Origin: Ryuthela nishihirai
Taxonomy: Eukaryota; Arthropoda; Arachnida; Araneae; Heptathelidae
NCBI GenBank assembly: GCA_038380435.1
Contig: JAWZYU010000009.1
Location: forward strand, 64,013,901 to 64,077,900
Direction of reading: 5' to 3'
DNA: 64,000 bases
Translations under genes and position numbers: made by a program
In this document: positions 22,815 to 35,180 of the stretch, in pieces
How the letters are laid out: the number at the start of each line of letters is the position of its first letter
How positions within the stretch are numbered: position 1 is the stretch's first letter
The notes under the pieces: model-generated
What the model was told of the DNA's origin: nothing
The model's input: the letters and a program-made list of their open reading frames with translations, nothing else
Databases searched by the model: none

Positions 22815-23100
22815 GGGAGTAGGGGTTCACTAAGTCGATAGCACGCCAGGCCCGTAATCTGTGGTTTTTATTTACAAGGCCTGATTTTGCCAGCGTTGTA
22901 ATTTATCTCCGCTATAACCCCACCTATCCTCGGTGTGGCAGGTGTATTCTTTGGCGTGTTCCAGCGTGTTTTTAACGTCTTGCAGCATCAGTGGGTCCCC
23001 TCCTCCCAATCTTCTTTCATCCCTTGGGGTCCTTGCGACCTGGTCATTTATTCCATTGTGTGCAAATAGTGTCTCTCACAAGATAAACCACCCAACACAA
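22815..23100 (+). mobile_element. SINE-1 copy, internally rearranged
   Basis: Head (CGATAGCACGCCAGGCCCGT) and tail (TGGTCATTTATTCCATTGTG) are present, but the centre is shortened and contains two GCGTGTT pieces in altered order. Confidence 0.7.
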
Positions 23101-23457
23101 GAAAAACATGCTTTATTCTCGTTTTCTGGCTATAAATTCTGGCCTGGCGATTTATTTTATTTGTACAGTTTTCTTTCTTCATTATACATCAAAAACATTA
23201 CATAGTACATATATGGTATAAACGATGAACTTCCTTTTTAAAGAGATAGCTAAATCTATTATTTGTGGTGAAAAATAATTGTTGGTGGAATAATCGCCAA
23301 CTGCTGCGTCATTCCGTTCCAGTTTCAAAATGAAATGTAGCAGAGCGAGTGAATAAATAATGTGAATTTACACTTTTACAGGCTAAGGTACCAATTTATA
23401 TACTCGTTACTGTAGTCTCCCATTACGGCACGTTTAAACATACAGTAACATAGAAAT
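23101..23457. other. AT-rich spacer
   Basis: Nothing recognised. Confidence 0.5.
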
Positions 23458-23796
23458 TTCAGTCCCGCCTGGACCAGATTGTGATTTATCGTCGGAAAAC
23501 ACCCCGCCCTGCCCACGGTCAGTATGGGACACCGATGAGCTTGGAAATTCCGCCCGTCGGTCAGATGGAACGTTAATCCGTGGTCCCACGTGCGAGAGAG
23601 CCATACTCTGTGCACGTTAAAGAACACGCTGGATGGCCTTGACGGGAGGCTACTATCTGTCTCCCAACAGCTGTTCCAGTGGGTCCCCTCCCCCAACCTT
23701 TTCTGAGACCTCAGGATCCTTGTGACTTGGCCATTTAGTCCATTTTGCAGAAAAAAGTCACTTTTTTGTTGAGAGGTAAAATAACCCAAACCAAAT
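23458..23796 (+). mobile_element. SINE-1 copy, 5' truncated
   Basis: Plus copy starting just after box B (TCAGTCCCGCCTGGACC) and running to GAGGTAAAATAACCCAAACC. The loss of the head fits 5' truncation. Confidence 0.88.
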
Positions 23797-24560
23797 TTCC
23801 GTATAAATTTGATAACGTTATCAATGAGAGTCAGGTTTCAAATTGGCTGATTCACTTTCAGAATACACCGTTGATGAACAGCGAAGCATCATTCGATTTT
23901 GACTACCAGAAAGAGTTAAACTAATTTTGAGTAACTTTACGAGTTGTGTATAATATGTAAACAGTCGTCTATCATCAAAAAATATGTGTAACTGGTGTAA
24001 ACAGTTCAGAAGCGGTCGCACAAATCAGGAAAATGAAAACTTCTTTTTCTTAAACAGAGACAGTGAAAAATTGCCAAAATTTAATCAAAAAGTAACTAGA
24101 ATGTTTTGAAAATTCAATAAAAAAATGAATATTCAAAAGTTGCTGGAAATATATATTCCGAAACTAATAAAGAATCGAATCTAAAATTTATTGGATTTGC
24201 AGTACGAATGAACTATTTTATTTAATGTAACTACTGTACATTTTTTTTACATCCAGCAGACATGTCGGATTAGCACAAATACTATAACAGGCCCCATTGT
24301 AGGTCTAAAAATTTCAAAACTGAAACGTTTTGCAGAAGAAAATCAGGAATGACAACCGTTTTCTTGTAATTTAATATAATAGTTGAAGCTGTTACTCTTA
24401 TAAGTGTTGTTAATATAACATAAATAGCTCAAAAAGTTTGAAAATAAACCGCAACGTCAAAAACGATCAAATCTAAGTATCCCTCCCCCTCCCCCAAGAA
24501 GACTTCATTTGCCAAACCCACGCGTTATGATTAACATACCACTTAAGAAGACATACTTCA
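23797..24560. other. AT-rich spacer
   Basis: Nothing recognised apart from T and C homopolymer runs near 24240 and 24480. Confidence 0.5.
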
Positions 24561-25520
24561 TGTCCAAACATAACTATTGAATTGAATGCTCCCGTCGGAG
24601 CTCTTCTCCATTATTCAGTTGGTGAATCATTTGAGCAATCTCTTGTCAACTCTTATTTCATGAGAGTGGGCAGTCGGTGGGCGCGAGAGGAGACAGGTGA
24701 AATGACTTGCCCTCCATGCATCATCTTATCCTCTAGTGGCTACTATTGTTGCCTTTCACCCCGAATACATCCGGATCACTCTTCTCCATCTCTCCGGTCA
24801 ATGCTAAGAGTTTGCAGCACAATGGACTCAACGAGGAAATGACCCTTTGCCTCTGTCACCGCTCGAGGTCTTGGAGACTAATAGGCGCAGCAATGCTCCT
24901 CTGCTCAGTCGCAGTTGTCCAAACACAGCATCCTCCTGCCAGCGCTAAACTGGTGACTCAGCTACCAGCCAAGCACAGTTTTATGGCCTCCCGACGACCA
25001 GATAGATGCAGAGATCGGAGAGAGAGTTCTTCCGGTCTGCCAACAGCACGGGTGGCTGGAGCGGCAGCGTTGTTACTGCTAATGGACCTGGGCATGAGGC
25101 GAATTCGCCTCCTCTGGAGTGGCCTGCCTCCATTTGGTCATATATCTACGACACTCCGACATAAACAGACCATCGAGCCCAGAAACTGCTCGCAGATAGG
25201 AAAGCTGGCCTCCGTTGGTCTCCGAGAGAGCGTAAAGACAGCGTTGGTGACGTTGCACGAGTCACCCACACCACACGAGGTCGGATAAACGCCGCAGAAC
25301 TTAGCTACAGCACGCGTGGCACGCGTTGCCATACCAATGACCTCTTCTCCTCTGATAACAGGTAATAATAACTTCCGTCTCCCAGAGTCTCCATTACGTA
25401 TCGGCGACGACCGGTTGTTCCCCAGCAAATGCAGCAACTACGTAAAAAATAACCATCATGAGAAGACAAATTGCACAAGATTGCCAAGTAAGGAAGTTCC
25501 AATTATTGCTTCTTGATGAC
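24561..25520 (+). other. GC-richer region with possible host exon
   Basis: Clearly less AT-rich than its surroundings. One plus frame runs from an ATG at 24746 to 25288 (180 codons), meets a single TAA at 25286, and stays open in the same frame to 25516. From an internal ATG at 24839 the protein would begin with a hydrophobic stretch (RLIGAAMLLCSVAVVQT) resembling a signal peptide or membrane anchor. I do not recognise a family, see no clear splice sites, and the minus strand is also fairly open (25138-25437). It may be an exon, a UTR/promoter, a broken gene, or chance in GC-rich DNA. Confidence 0.3.
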
Positions 25521-26029
25521 AAATAATATAGTCTGGATACGAAGAAGAATTGTGGCTTGGAAGATACTTTAATACATTTGGGCAGAACAAGAAATATATT
25601 TATATGAATATTGATATATATTCTTCCGGATTCTAGTTGTTATCTTCACGACAAAGAGAAGTATTAATCTGAATTTCTTTGACTAATGGTCAAAGCAGTT
25701 TCTCGTTAAATTTCTTCGGGAGAGCACAATTCTTATTTATGATCGTTGCTGTTGCAGGAAACAAAGACGAATGAACTAATCAGTTACTTAATAAGCTCCT
25801 TACAGCAGGTAGAGAGAATCTCAGGAGACAAATTATTTTCCGAGCAATTCCTTTTGGTGTATATTTTCATTTCAATCGACCGATTTCTTTATTTTTGTGC
25901 TCTCTTATTACGAAAAAGGCTCCTTTCAAACATTTTATTCCCTATAAGCAGGACTATTTTCTTAACTGGTTTTCTTCCTAAGGGGTAATGATTTTTTTTT
26001 TTTGCAAAATTCTTTTCTTAATTAAAGTG
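25521..26029. other. AT-rich spacer
   Basis: Nothing recognised. Confidence 0.5.
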
Positions 26030-26960
26030 ATTAGCCGAATTACTTCCTCCGAGTATTATGAAAGAATATTTTGCTTATCCCACATAACCAAGAGAAGAAT
26101 ATGCTTATCGCGCGAAATCACTAAAGAATGCATATCTTACAAAACCACTAAACAACACTGTGTTTATCTCACACACCTACAAAAATACTCTGCATATTTT
26201 GAAGCCATTAAAGAATACTCTATCTGTTTCATGAAACCACTAAACTATGTGTATGTTTTAGTTATATGACTTTCTGTATGTTTTGGTTATGAGACTATGT
26301 GTATGTTTTAGTTATGATTAAGCATTATATTCTTTAGTACCTTAAAGGTACTAAAGAATAAGGTACCTGAAAAAAACTTTTTTCCAACAAATTCTGATCG
26401 GGATGGAGAGGGAATATCATCAACTTCTGTAAGTTCTCATTACAACGCCTCTAAAAAGTTCATGTATTAGTACCTTAAAAGTACTAAAGAATATTACGCT
26501 TATCTCCAGAAACCACTAGTGATAGATTTATACTAATCTCCCGAAAACATGGAAATTATTCTACTTACATCATGAAACTACTACAGATTTTTATGCTTAC
26601 CTTACGAAAGCATTAAAGATTTTTATGCTTATATCAAGAAACCACTGCAATTTTATGCTTACTCGCGAAATCACTAGAGATTTTTATGCTTAGCTCACGT
26701 AAACAATTTTTCTATGCTTATCTACAAAACCATTGGAAATTTTTCTCATGCTTATCTCTTATATCTAAAAAGAACTACATATACTTATATCTAGAAACTA
26801 CCTACATATTTTTTATGCTGACTCAATAGTACACTCCATATTTTTATGTTTTTTTCATGAAGCCACTATAGCTTTTTTGTGTGCTTATCTCACGAAAGCA
26901 CTACGATTTTTTATACTTACTCACAAAGCGCTACCGGATGCGTACCTTGCGAAACGACTA
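26030..26960. repeat. Degenerate 30-40 bp minisatellite
   Basis: Recurring phrases CGAAACCACTA, AGATTTTTATGCTTAT and CTCACGAAA spaced about 33-40 bp apart over ~900 bp. It is old and irregular, and is interrupted at 26330-26491 by a LINE-derived piece. Confidence 0.7.
26332..26491 (+). mobile_element. LINE fragment between palindromic direct repeats
   Basis: About 80 bp (TTCTGATCGGGATGGAGAGG onward, about 26390-26465) match the LINE segment at 27345-27420. On each side lies a copy of AGTACCTTAAA plus GTACTAAAGAATA; the left copy is itself a near-perfect 25-bp palindrome. Confidence 0.7.
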
Positions 26961-27329
26961 GAGATTTTCATTCTTAATTTGAGAAACAACTGGATTCTTG
27001 AGAAAAGATTTGTCAACATTGGGAAATATTACAAAGTTTAAGGGAAATATCAGTACGAAAATAAACCAAAAGTTCCTTAACTTTAAATGCAACTTTTGTG
27101 TTTATTATATATTATACAGGGAAAGAAAAAAGATAGATATAAAATATAAAGATAAAAGAAACAAGACCTAACTCATTCCATTTCGATAAAACAAAATCAA
27201 TATTACCTCAAGATTAGTAAACACGTTGAAATTACAAATAGAAAACTAAAATGCAATTTTGCAGATTTGCAAGACAATTCGAAAAATATTTTAAGGATTA
27301 TATTTATGGAATAGCACGGATTTTGAACA

Positions 27330-29105
27330 AAGATTTGTTTCCAACAAATTCTGATCGGGATGGAGAGGGAATATCATCAACTGCTGTAAGTTCTTTTTAT
27401 AACGCTTCTGAAAAGTACATAAGTTAGGACACAAATTAGACTTTTACCAAAACATTAATCTCCAGGTTTTGATGGCTTAACCGCAGAAATAATACCTTTG
27501 CTGGGAGTAAAATGTTTTGAAACACAATATAGCCATAAACGAAGGAATATTTCTCTGATGCTCTGAAACAAACTCAAATTGTTTAGATTTTGAAGATGAT
27601 GATGATTCAAAGGAACTTGGGAAATATAGACTTATTTCTTTCCTCACTGTAATTTCAATTTTTTTTAAATCGTTAAAAATAAATTATATGAATATCTAGA
27701 AAAATAATAATGGATGGTCATAATTATTAATGGATGATCATATAATATAAATATATTAATGGGAAATAATATTTCCTCAGTAGCAATAAATTTCGGTTTA
27801 TAAAAAACGGGAACCGATGATGTACTGTTACAAATAGCAAATACGAATTACACAGCAATGAATAACAATGATTATACATTAATAATATTTCTGGATGTTA
27901 AAAAACGCATTTGATACAGTAATTCATGAAAAATTAATAAAAATATTACAGGCTGCTAGGGTGAGAGTAGTGACATTAAATTGGTTTCGAATTTTTTTAA
28001 ATAACAGAATACAAGTTAAATTAAGAGATACATTCAGTCCTTCGGTTAAAGTTCAATACGGAGTCCTCTAAGGACTTGTTCTGGGTCCCTTGTTATTTTT
28101 CACCTAAATGATTTAGATTCTTTAACCAAATAAGAAATTTAACAAATTTTCTGACACTTGTCTGACACAAGTAAGTTGTGATTCTTCGCCTGTTTTTACA
28201 CAAGCAAATAATGATATGGAATAAATTAGAAACTGTACCTCAAGAAATTTCATCAATAAATCTAAAAAAGAAAAATGCGATTTATTTCTATTTCAAAAAT
28301 AATAGTTTTGTTACAGATATTTTGGAAACCACAAATTAAAATATCACGATAAAAATTATTCATCTAGAAATCATTGTAATTGTGCAATAATTTCAGTTGT
28401 ACTCTCAGTGAAATTTTTAGTTATTTCTATTCATGTATGCCTAACTTGAAACCCATGTAACGTGGATTAAATAGAAGGTCATCCGTGACTTGACTCGTTT
28501 ATATATGGTAAGAAATTCAGTATGATTTAAATTTATATGTGCAATATAATAAAAAAATAAAAATAAATACCCCCTCAAGCAGCTGCTTGCCACAGAGGTC
28601 TGACAGGAGCCTGTCAGTTTATATGCCAGAGTAGAAGGTCTGAGAGGATGGAATATATATTATGCATTAATCCGTTCTCAATTAACATATGGTACAAAAT
28701 CTTAGGAAGACATGGGTTTTAATACTTTTAAGCAACTTTTACTGCTGAAAAAGAGATTTGTTAGCTTACTAGCTAAAAGGCCCAAAAAATGCAGCGTTCC
28801 TAACCTTTGGTTCAGGAAGCAGGAATTTTATTATATTTACAGTAATATGATTATTTCCTGGAAATTACAAAATATTTTTACTTAAATTAGCAAACACCTA
28901 AATACAAAAGGCAATTTTTAGACACTACTATTTCATATAATCAACGAATTTTCTTTCCTCTCTCCCGAACAGAGTGAAAAATTTCACAAATTATCGTTTG
29001 CTTTACAGAGTTCTGAAGAAATACATTTTAAAACTTGATGATTTTGAAACTTTCTAGAAATGTATCTCTATATAGAGTAGCTATAGAATGTTATTATTAT
29101 TATTT
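27330..29105 (+). pseudogene. Decayed LINE reverse transcriptase
   Basis: Broken RT-containing polyprotein of a non-LTR retrotransposon, plus strand. Readable parts in order: TNSDRDGEGISSTAVSSFYN (27345), SPGFDGLTAEIIPLL (27460), an IFLDVKK motif-A region (27885, frame broken before the AFDT-like continuation), VQYGVL and GLVLGPLLFF (28050-28100, motif B region), and after an interruption a C-terminal domain with LTYGTKS and LLLKKRFVSLLAKRPKKCSV (28680-28790). A SINE-2 piece lies in the interruption at about 28568-28633. Many stops and frameshifts. The motifs fit the CR1/Jockey group but the clade is uncertain. Confidence 0.75.
28568..28633 (-). mobile_element. SINE-2 3' fragment
   Basis: ATACCCCCTCAAGCAGCTGC and AGAGGTCTGACAG match the start of the copies at 31594 and 30345. 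Only the 3' third of the element remains. Confidence 0.65.
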
Positions 29106-29474
29106 GAAGAATTTCATACTTTCTGGTGTACTAGAAATTCAATTCGCATTTCCATTTGGTTCTTGAATTGATTTTTTGTCTGTTTGTTTTTGTGTGTTTC
29201 TTTAATATCACTTCTGATGTGTTCAGTTTAAATTGTTTCTGTCTCGAGTCTACTTTTGTGAGATCTTTCAAAAATATGTTGTCTCAAAATTCGTTTATGA
29301 TGTTAAATATGATAAAAAAACAACTAAAAAATCGACTTTCATTCTTCCTAACCTAAGTAAATATTATTATTGAAATTTGGATTCTTTTGGGACCCTTCCA
29401 GTGGCTAATTGATTTGAGTGCTTGAATGTGGAGAAGAAGAATCTGGGTTTAAATTTCGAACCAAGTTATGTGGG
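29106..29474. other. AT-rich spacer
   Basis: Nothing recognised; a short TTATTA run at 29090-29105. Confidence 0.5.
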
Positions 29475-29799
29475 TTTTCTTTCCAATCGGTTCAGATCCC
29501 TTCCAAAGAGCGCGAGGATTGATTCTGTGTCGTTTCTGTCATCTGGCGAACTGTAGATCTGTTTTAACGCCCAGTTCGTGCCAACAAACGCCTGCCCTGT
29601 CTGTCAGATCCTTCTTTCTTCCCGCAATTGTCACGTTTGACAAACGTTTTTGAGACATTTTTTTTTTCATTCTACATACACTAGGAATATTGTGCTCCGT
29701 GATTTTCTGATGAGGTCCATCACCTCTGGATGTTCCTACCCATCGCGCTCCAATGATGGGCACCTTTTCGAACTCAGTCAGCTGAGCCTTTTTACCCAT
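29475..29799 (-). pseudogene. Tc1-like transposase N-terminal fragment
   Basis: The minus frame starting at 29799 begins MGKKAQLTEFEKVPIIGARW, which resembles the N-terminal helix-turn-helix DNA-binding region of Tc1-like transposases, followed by NVTIAGRKKDLTDR similar to the GRKxxLTDR segment. The frame stops at 29539 and no DDE catalytic part or terminal repeat could be placed nearby, so this is an isolated piece. The family call rests on the pattern of about 60 residues only. Confidence 0.55.
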
Positions 29800-29849
29800 T
29801 TTGCACTTGGCATTTCTTTCCTTGGCTATTTGAACATCATTTTTGCTAA

Positions 29850-30075
29850 GGGAAAAAGCATTTTCAAATAAGGCATATGATTAAAATATCTGGTACTTAA
29901 AAAATATTTATTTTCTTGCATTATCATGCTGCAATGTTGTGGGAACGAAATGTACATTGGATGAATGCTGACATTAAGTAGTGGTAGGCGTATCACAGTT
30001 TCGGAATCGCTGCTATAAACATAATATATTGTATTAGAAATCCTTTTTAACATTTTCAACTTTCTAATAAAAGCA
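29850..30075. repeat. Unclassified repeat, copy 1
   Basis: Shares TTTTCTTGCATT, ATCATGCTGC, ATCGCTGCTATAAACA and GAAATCCTTTTTAACATTTT with 32745-32998, in the same order and orientation. No terminal repeats or coding sequence seen. Confidence 0.65.
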
Positions 30076-30344
30076 TAGTGGAAATATAGAACTTCGTAGT
30101 AACGTTACTACAAAGAACGTTCTTATAGGATTTTGCAATGACATAGAATACTTACTTCAGTACGAAATTTTGCATACATTGGCATGCTTAAAGATGCTTC
30201 ACACACAGTGCGGTGTTCAAAATAATTTGGCCAGGCAGTGTAGATTCGAGATTCTGTTATGCCTTCATTAAGATCTTCTCTCCTAACGTTTCCCCTCCCT
30301 CGGTAAAAAAAAATGTAGACACTGAAAAATGTGAAAAGTCTTTA

Positions 30345-30536
30345 AAAAAAATAATCCGACAAACAACTTCTTGCCATAGAGGTCTGATCGCAGACTTTCA
30401 GTTCAATACATTATAGAGACGATCTGTGAAGGCTAGACCTCTGCTGAAAGCAAGAAACGACATATCTTATCCGCTGCTCGAACCCGTTTCCCTTTGACCT
30501 GGCTAAAGAAACTAACCACTTGGCAACTTGGGTGTT
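30345..30536 (-). mobile_element. SINE-2 copy, tRNA-related
   Basis: The minus strand carries a tRNA-like head (AAGTGGTTAGTTTCTTTAGC, then a box-B-like GGGTTCGAGC near 30477) and a tail matching the 31594 copy (AGACCTCTATGGCAAG). The family is distinct from SINE-1. Confidence 0.65.
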
Positions 30537-31593
30537 CCAAAAGTTCATGAGTAAAAAGTAAAGATACATTTTTATAACTAGTGATATTTTTGCAGAACTG
30601 CTACAAGAAATCAATAACACTTTTGAATAGTAAAGTTTTACCTTCTCATAATAATGCACTTTGTCACCCAAGCATTCAGCTAATAAATATTAGCATTCGT
30701 TTTTTATCATCCGATTTCGCATCATTGCTATAATCCCTTGACCAAAATGTTTTTCGCCGCTTGAAGCGCCTCATTTTAAGTGACTCTTTTTCAGCAAATG
30801 CTATTCTATAATAAAATCTATTGCAAAAACCGATAACAATTAGTGACTGCATTAAAATAATTAACGTACGAGATCCCATTACAGCGAATCACTTGGAAAA
30901 ACAATTACCAAAGTGTCGATTGCTAATTGTTTTGGTAAGGTTGCATATTTTAATGAACATTTTTTGATTATATGATTGCTAGTAGCGATGTTCATAACGA
31001 AAATCACTTTCGTCACAAAATAATCGGTTTAATGAACTTGGTTGGTCTTGTTGAAATTCTATCAAAGGAGTTTGCTAACATTAATTATGAAGAATAGAAT
31101 AGGGATCTTTTTTGAAGTAATTTTAGCTGCGCATAAAAAAGATGATTGTGAAAGTGAGAGCTATATAATTCATGCCAGATATTTAAAGTGACGTAGAGTC
31201 TTGAAGTTCGTAATTGCGTTTGCAAATTGATGTTGGTAAACTATTCTTAAAGAACCGAATTATTTTAGCACGTTTCGATAACTGAAGCCTCATTCAAAAA
31301 TTCATTTACAGGAGAATGGTGACTGTGAAGAAAACCAGAATTCATCTACAGTTGTGGGAAATGCCCTACATTATTGGTTAATTAAATTATATTGAGATCA
31401 GGGGCCGGATTAACAGAAATTTCAGGAGACACACCCTGAAGGAGGGCCTCACTTTTAAGGAGGGTAATATTAAAAGTTTTGAGAATTCCAATAAAAAAAA
31501 AATGAGAAAAACTTAGAGAGATGAAAAATTTACAATTACGCATATGAAAATAATGATAACACCGCGTTAATTTCTCTTATCTCTGTAAAATAG
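30537..31593. other. AT-rich spacer
   Basis: Nothing firm. Positions 31398-31450 (GGGGCCGGATTAACAG) look like a worn DNA-transposon end, but no partner was found. Confidence 0.4.
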
Positions 31594-31769
31594 AAATACC
31601 CCCTCAAGCAGTTGTTTGCCTCATAGGCTGACAGCAACCTATTAGTTTAATACGCCATAGAATAGCCGCAGGTAGGCGATACCTCAACAAAGATGGAAAA
31701 CATCCATACCTAATTTGGGGCTCGAACCTAGATCTCTTTGATCAGTAGCAAAGCACGCTAACTATTCGA
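31594..31769 (-). mobile_element. SINE-2 copy, tRNA-related
   Basis: Minus strand: box-A-like CGAATAGTTAGCGTGC, box-B-like GGTTCGAGCCCC (near 31725), body, and 3' end GCTTGAGGGGGTATTTC. The head joins SINE-1 directly at about 31770. Confidence 0.7.
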
Positions 31770-32142
31770 CGACATCAGTCGGTAGTGAACCAGGCTCGTA
31801 ATCTACAATCGCAGATTCGAGTCCTGCTGTTCAGCGTTGAGATTTATCTCCGCAAAACCCCCACCCAGCCCTCGGTCAGTAAGGGGACAGCGATGAACTT
31901 GGCAAGGCCGCCATCTATCGGATGGGATGTTAAGCGGTGGTCCTGTGTGTGGGAGAGCTATATACCTAGTACACGTTAAAGGACACACTGAGTGGTCTTG
32001 ACGGGATGCTATCATCTGTCTCCTTACAGCTGTCCAGTGGATTCCCTACCCTAAACCTTCTCTGAACCCTCGGAGTCTTTATGACCTGGCCATTTAGCCC
32101 ATTGTGTCAAAAAGGTGCTGCTCACAGGTAAAAAAACGCACC
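31770..32142 (+). mobile_element. SINE-1 copy fused to SINE-2 head
   Basis: Plus copy beginning inside box A (CAGTCGGTAGTGAACCAGGC); box B is altered to AGATTCGAGTCC. Otherwise complete to GCTCACAGGTAAAAAAACG. The first ~12 bp of the head are replaced by SINE-2. Confidence 0.85.
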
Positions 32143-32744
32143 CGACGATATGAGACGATATATTTGCGCGACCCTAGATAAGACGATCTACGAAACATAT
32201 ACAACTCTTTATAATTTAACTGATTTTTTTAACCATGTAAAAATATTTTTTGAAATTCTTGAGTGAAATTGTAAATTTAATTTAAACTAAAATAAAAAAT
32301 AATAAGAAAAATATTGCATTTAGTATTTTTTTATTATTATTATTCTGATATATTCATTATCGGAATAATAAGTTTAGTAAATTATTTAGTAAATTACTCA
32401 AACCTTTTTTACTTCTGAGAGCAAAAATTTTAACTTTTTTTTAATTATTATTTCTGGTAATTGTTCATGCACCAAATTTTCCCTGTCTATTAGATAACTT
32501 GGTTCTGATCGAGGGGGGGGGAGGCGGTTGAATGAGGGCTGAGTTTTAGATTTGTCCGGAACAAAAACACAATTCTTAACCCTGCCATGATTTAGATTCC
32601 TTACTTTTCTGTTCAAAGTACAACTTTATTCTGTAAGCCAGCGGTTACCCTCCCTCCTTTTTTTTTTTCATGCATACCACAAAATACTTATAATTATTTC
32701 GTATCAGTATTGGATAATTATGAACTTACAAAACATCATTCTGT
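32143..32744. other. AT-rich spacer
   Basis: Nothing recognised; a G10 tract near 32512 and a T-run near 32660. Confidence 0.5.
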
Positions 32745-32998
32745 TAAGGATAAAAAAAACGTTTTCAAGTAAGGAATATGATTGAAATATCCAGTACATA
32801 TGACAAACCTTTATGATTGAAATATCTAGTACTGGAAAATGATCTATTTTCTTGCATTTATCATGCTGCGATGTTATATGAATTTAATCTATTTGTGGAT
32901 AAGTTGGCATTGAGTTTCATGTACCACTGTTTGGAAATCGCTGCTATAAACACAATGTAAGTGAAATCCTTTTTAACATTTTCGACTTTCTAATCTAC
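32745..32998. repeat. Unclassified repeat, copy 2
   Basis: Direct-orientation relative of 29850-30075. It has an internal duplication (TATGATTGAAATATC appears twice, at about 32780 and 32811). Confidence 0.65.
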
Positions 32999-35016
32999 AT
33001 AGTTGTCACCTCTCTTAATACTACTGCCCCGATATTTTGACCACTGATCCGGAGATTTTGCCTTATGACCTTGAGAAATCTGCGATATATTAAAAAAATG
33101 TGAAATATTGAAAACACTTATAACGCATTATAAAAAAGGGATCTTGGAATAACCTGAATCCTAAGTTGTCCGAAATCAATTTTTTCTAAAATAATTGAGT
33201 AATTAGATAAAAAAAATTAAAAATAACTACAAAATTACATTTTTCTTTAGATTAAATATGAATGTATTTTTGATTAGAGAACATTTTGTCAGGAGGAAGT
33301 ATTAAATTATTATGTAAGAGAGAAATTTTTTCCTGGAAAAATCAGGATGTCTGAAGATTTTACCTTTAATCCGAAGTTTTCTAGATGGAAAAACAAAAGC
33401 TAATATATAGGTACTTTCCTTCCGAACATAGGCCCTTTCAGCAAGTCCTGTGGAACCCAAAATAATTCAGTATTTATTGCAACCGACAATACATTGCTGT
33501 TCATAATTTGAGGAGGTTGAATAAAAATGCAAAATCTGAAGGAATTCTTTTTTGCAATTTAAGGAAAGTTTCAGAGGATATTTAATATCACATATGATAA
33601 TAATAACATTTGAAATAAAGAATATAACCGAATACTTGTTAAATTACAAAATTAAATTCCGAGTTAAAGAATATATTGGTAAATTTTTCCAAATATGAAA
33701 TATTATAGATGACTGCAGATATTGAAGTCACCGTTAATTATGATTACCGCTTACAGCAATACAACTTGCACAACGAGCTCTCATGATTCTAATAAGGTTA
33801 TCAATAATGCAGAGGCGGCAAATACCATTCCCAGTTGCATTGGTACTAATGAAGTGATATAATTAGCATTTTTTAAATACAAGGTAGTTTTAATTTATAC
33901 CTTTAGAGCTCGCTAAATATTGAAACGGCGAAACTTTTAATAAAAGTTGTATGTGATCTGTTCATGGTAAAAATTTGAAGTTTCTTTGTAAGAAAATCAA
34001 GAGATATTCCTCTGAGAGCAATAATCTGCCCTTGGGAGTGTGAGAAAAGCACCTTTTTAAATTTAAGAAATTTAAGACGAATAATTTATATGTTGTATAG
34101 TTTCTAATAAAATACTAGCATTTTCCTTTTTCCATCATCCATTAGCTCAAATTAAAACTTTTAAGGAGTGAAAAAAGTAGGTAGACGAAAAACCTCATTC
34201 TCTTTGAAAGTAAGGTTCAAAGACAAAGAGCCAAAGGAGATATTCATTACGCAAACTTTTAAAATATTTATTAACTTTATTAAATGGTTTTAAAAAATAT
34301 ATTAAGTGTTATTAAATATGTGACGTAAATTCTTAGGACCGATTACTGCTTGGAAATATTCCAACTTTCATAGCTCTTTAAATATTCAATGAATAGTGTT
34401 GAAAATTGATATTCATATAGATTTGACTGTAATTTTTAATTTACCTTCAGTCAAAAGTTTTTATTCAATGCATATTTTAGAAGTTATAGAACTTCGAAGT
34501 TCGATATAGCAATTTATGAACTGCACGATTATTCCACTAACATAACTCTTTAAATACTGAAAGAATACTGTTAAACTAACTAGAAGAACGCATATCGCCT
34601 CTGGCGCATATGAGAAACTTGTTTTCAAAGAGAATGAATCTCTTCGTAAAGTAACGATTAGTTACGATAAACAACGGAGCATAACTATGCATTTCAAGTG
34701 TATTATTTCTGACCGTAATCACTCAGGTCTCACTCAACTAGATATTAACTCCGTCCCTCGTAATTCATTATCCTTTCCCTCATTGTTTATTCTCTAGCTC
34801 CCTCTCATTCAGCACCTCGCCGTTCACTCACTGACTCATCGCTCACTCTTTCCCTGCCTCGATGCTCACTCATCATCTCTTCACTCTTTCTTTTTACACT
34901 CCGTCAGCTGTAAGAGTGAGATTGAGAGCCCTCGTCTAAGATTTACATAGATGGTTTCATGTGTTACATGTATACAACGATGACAGAATTTTTTTTTTTT
35001 TTTTTTCATTTCATAA
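32999..35016. other. AT-rich desert
   Basis: About 2 kb with no gene, SINE or tandem array detected. Positions 34740-34900 are a CT-rich stretch with repeated CTCACTC-type words. Confidence 0.5.
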
Positions 35017-35180
35017 AGTTTGGGTTATTTTTGCTTTGAGTCGAAGCTTTTAGCTACTCAATGGAATAAATCCCTTGATTACAAAGTTACCATAGCTTAG
35101 AAGTGAATTACAGAAAAGGGATCACTGGATGGCTGTTAAGTAATGAGAACTTTTTGTCAAGCTTTCAAGCTGTTGATACA
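35017..35180 (-). mobile_element. SINE-1 3' part, very old
   Basis: GTTTGGGTTATTTTTGCTTT, CTCAATGGAATAAATC and GGATCACTGGATGGCTGTTA follow the minus-strand order of the SINE tail. Confidence 0.55.

Noticed and set aside
25138..25437. 99-codon minus frame as a gene
   Set aside because: It overlaps the better plus frame; open frames on both strands are expected in GC-richer DNA.
31398..31450. GGGGCCGGATTAACAG motif as a DNA-transposon terminus
   Set aside because: Only one end, with no duplication; too weak to call.
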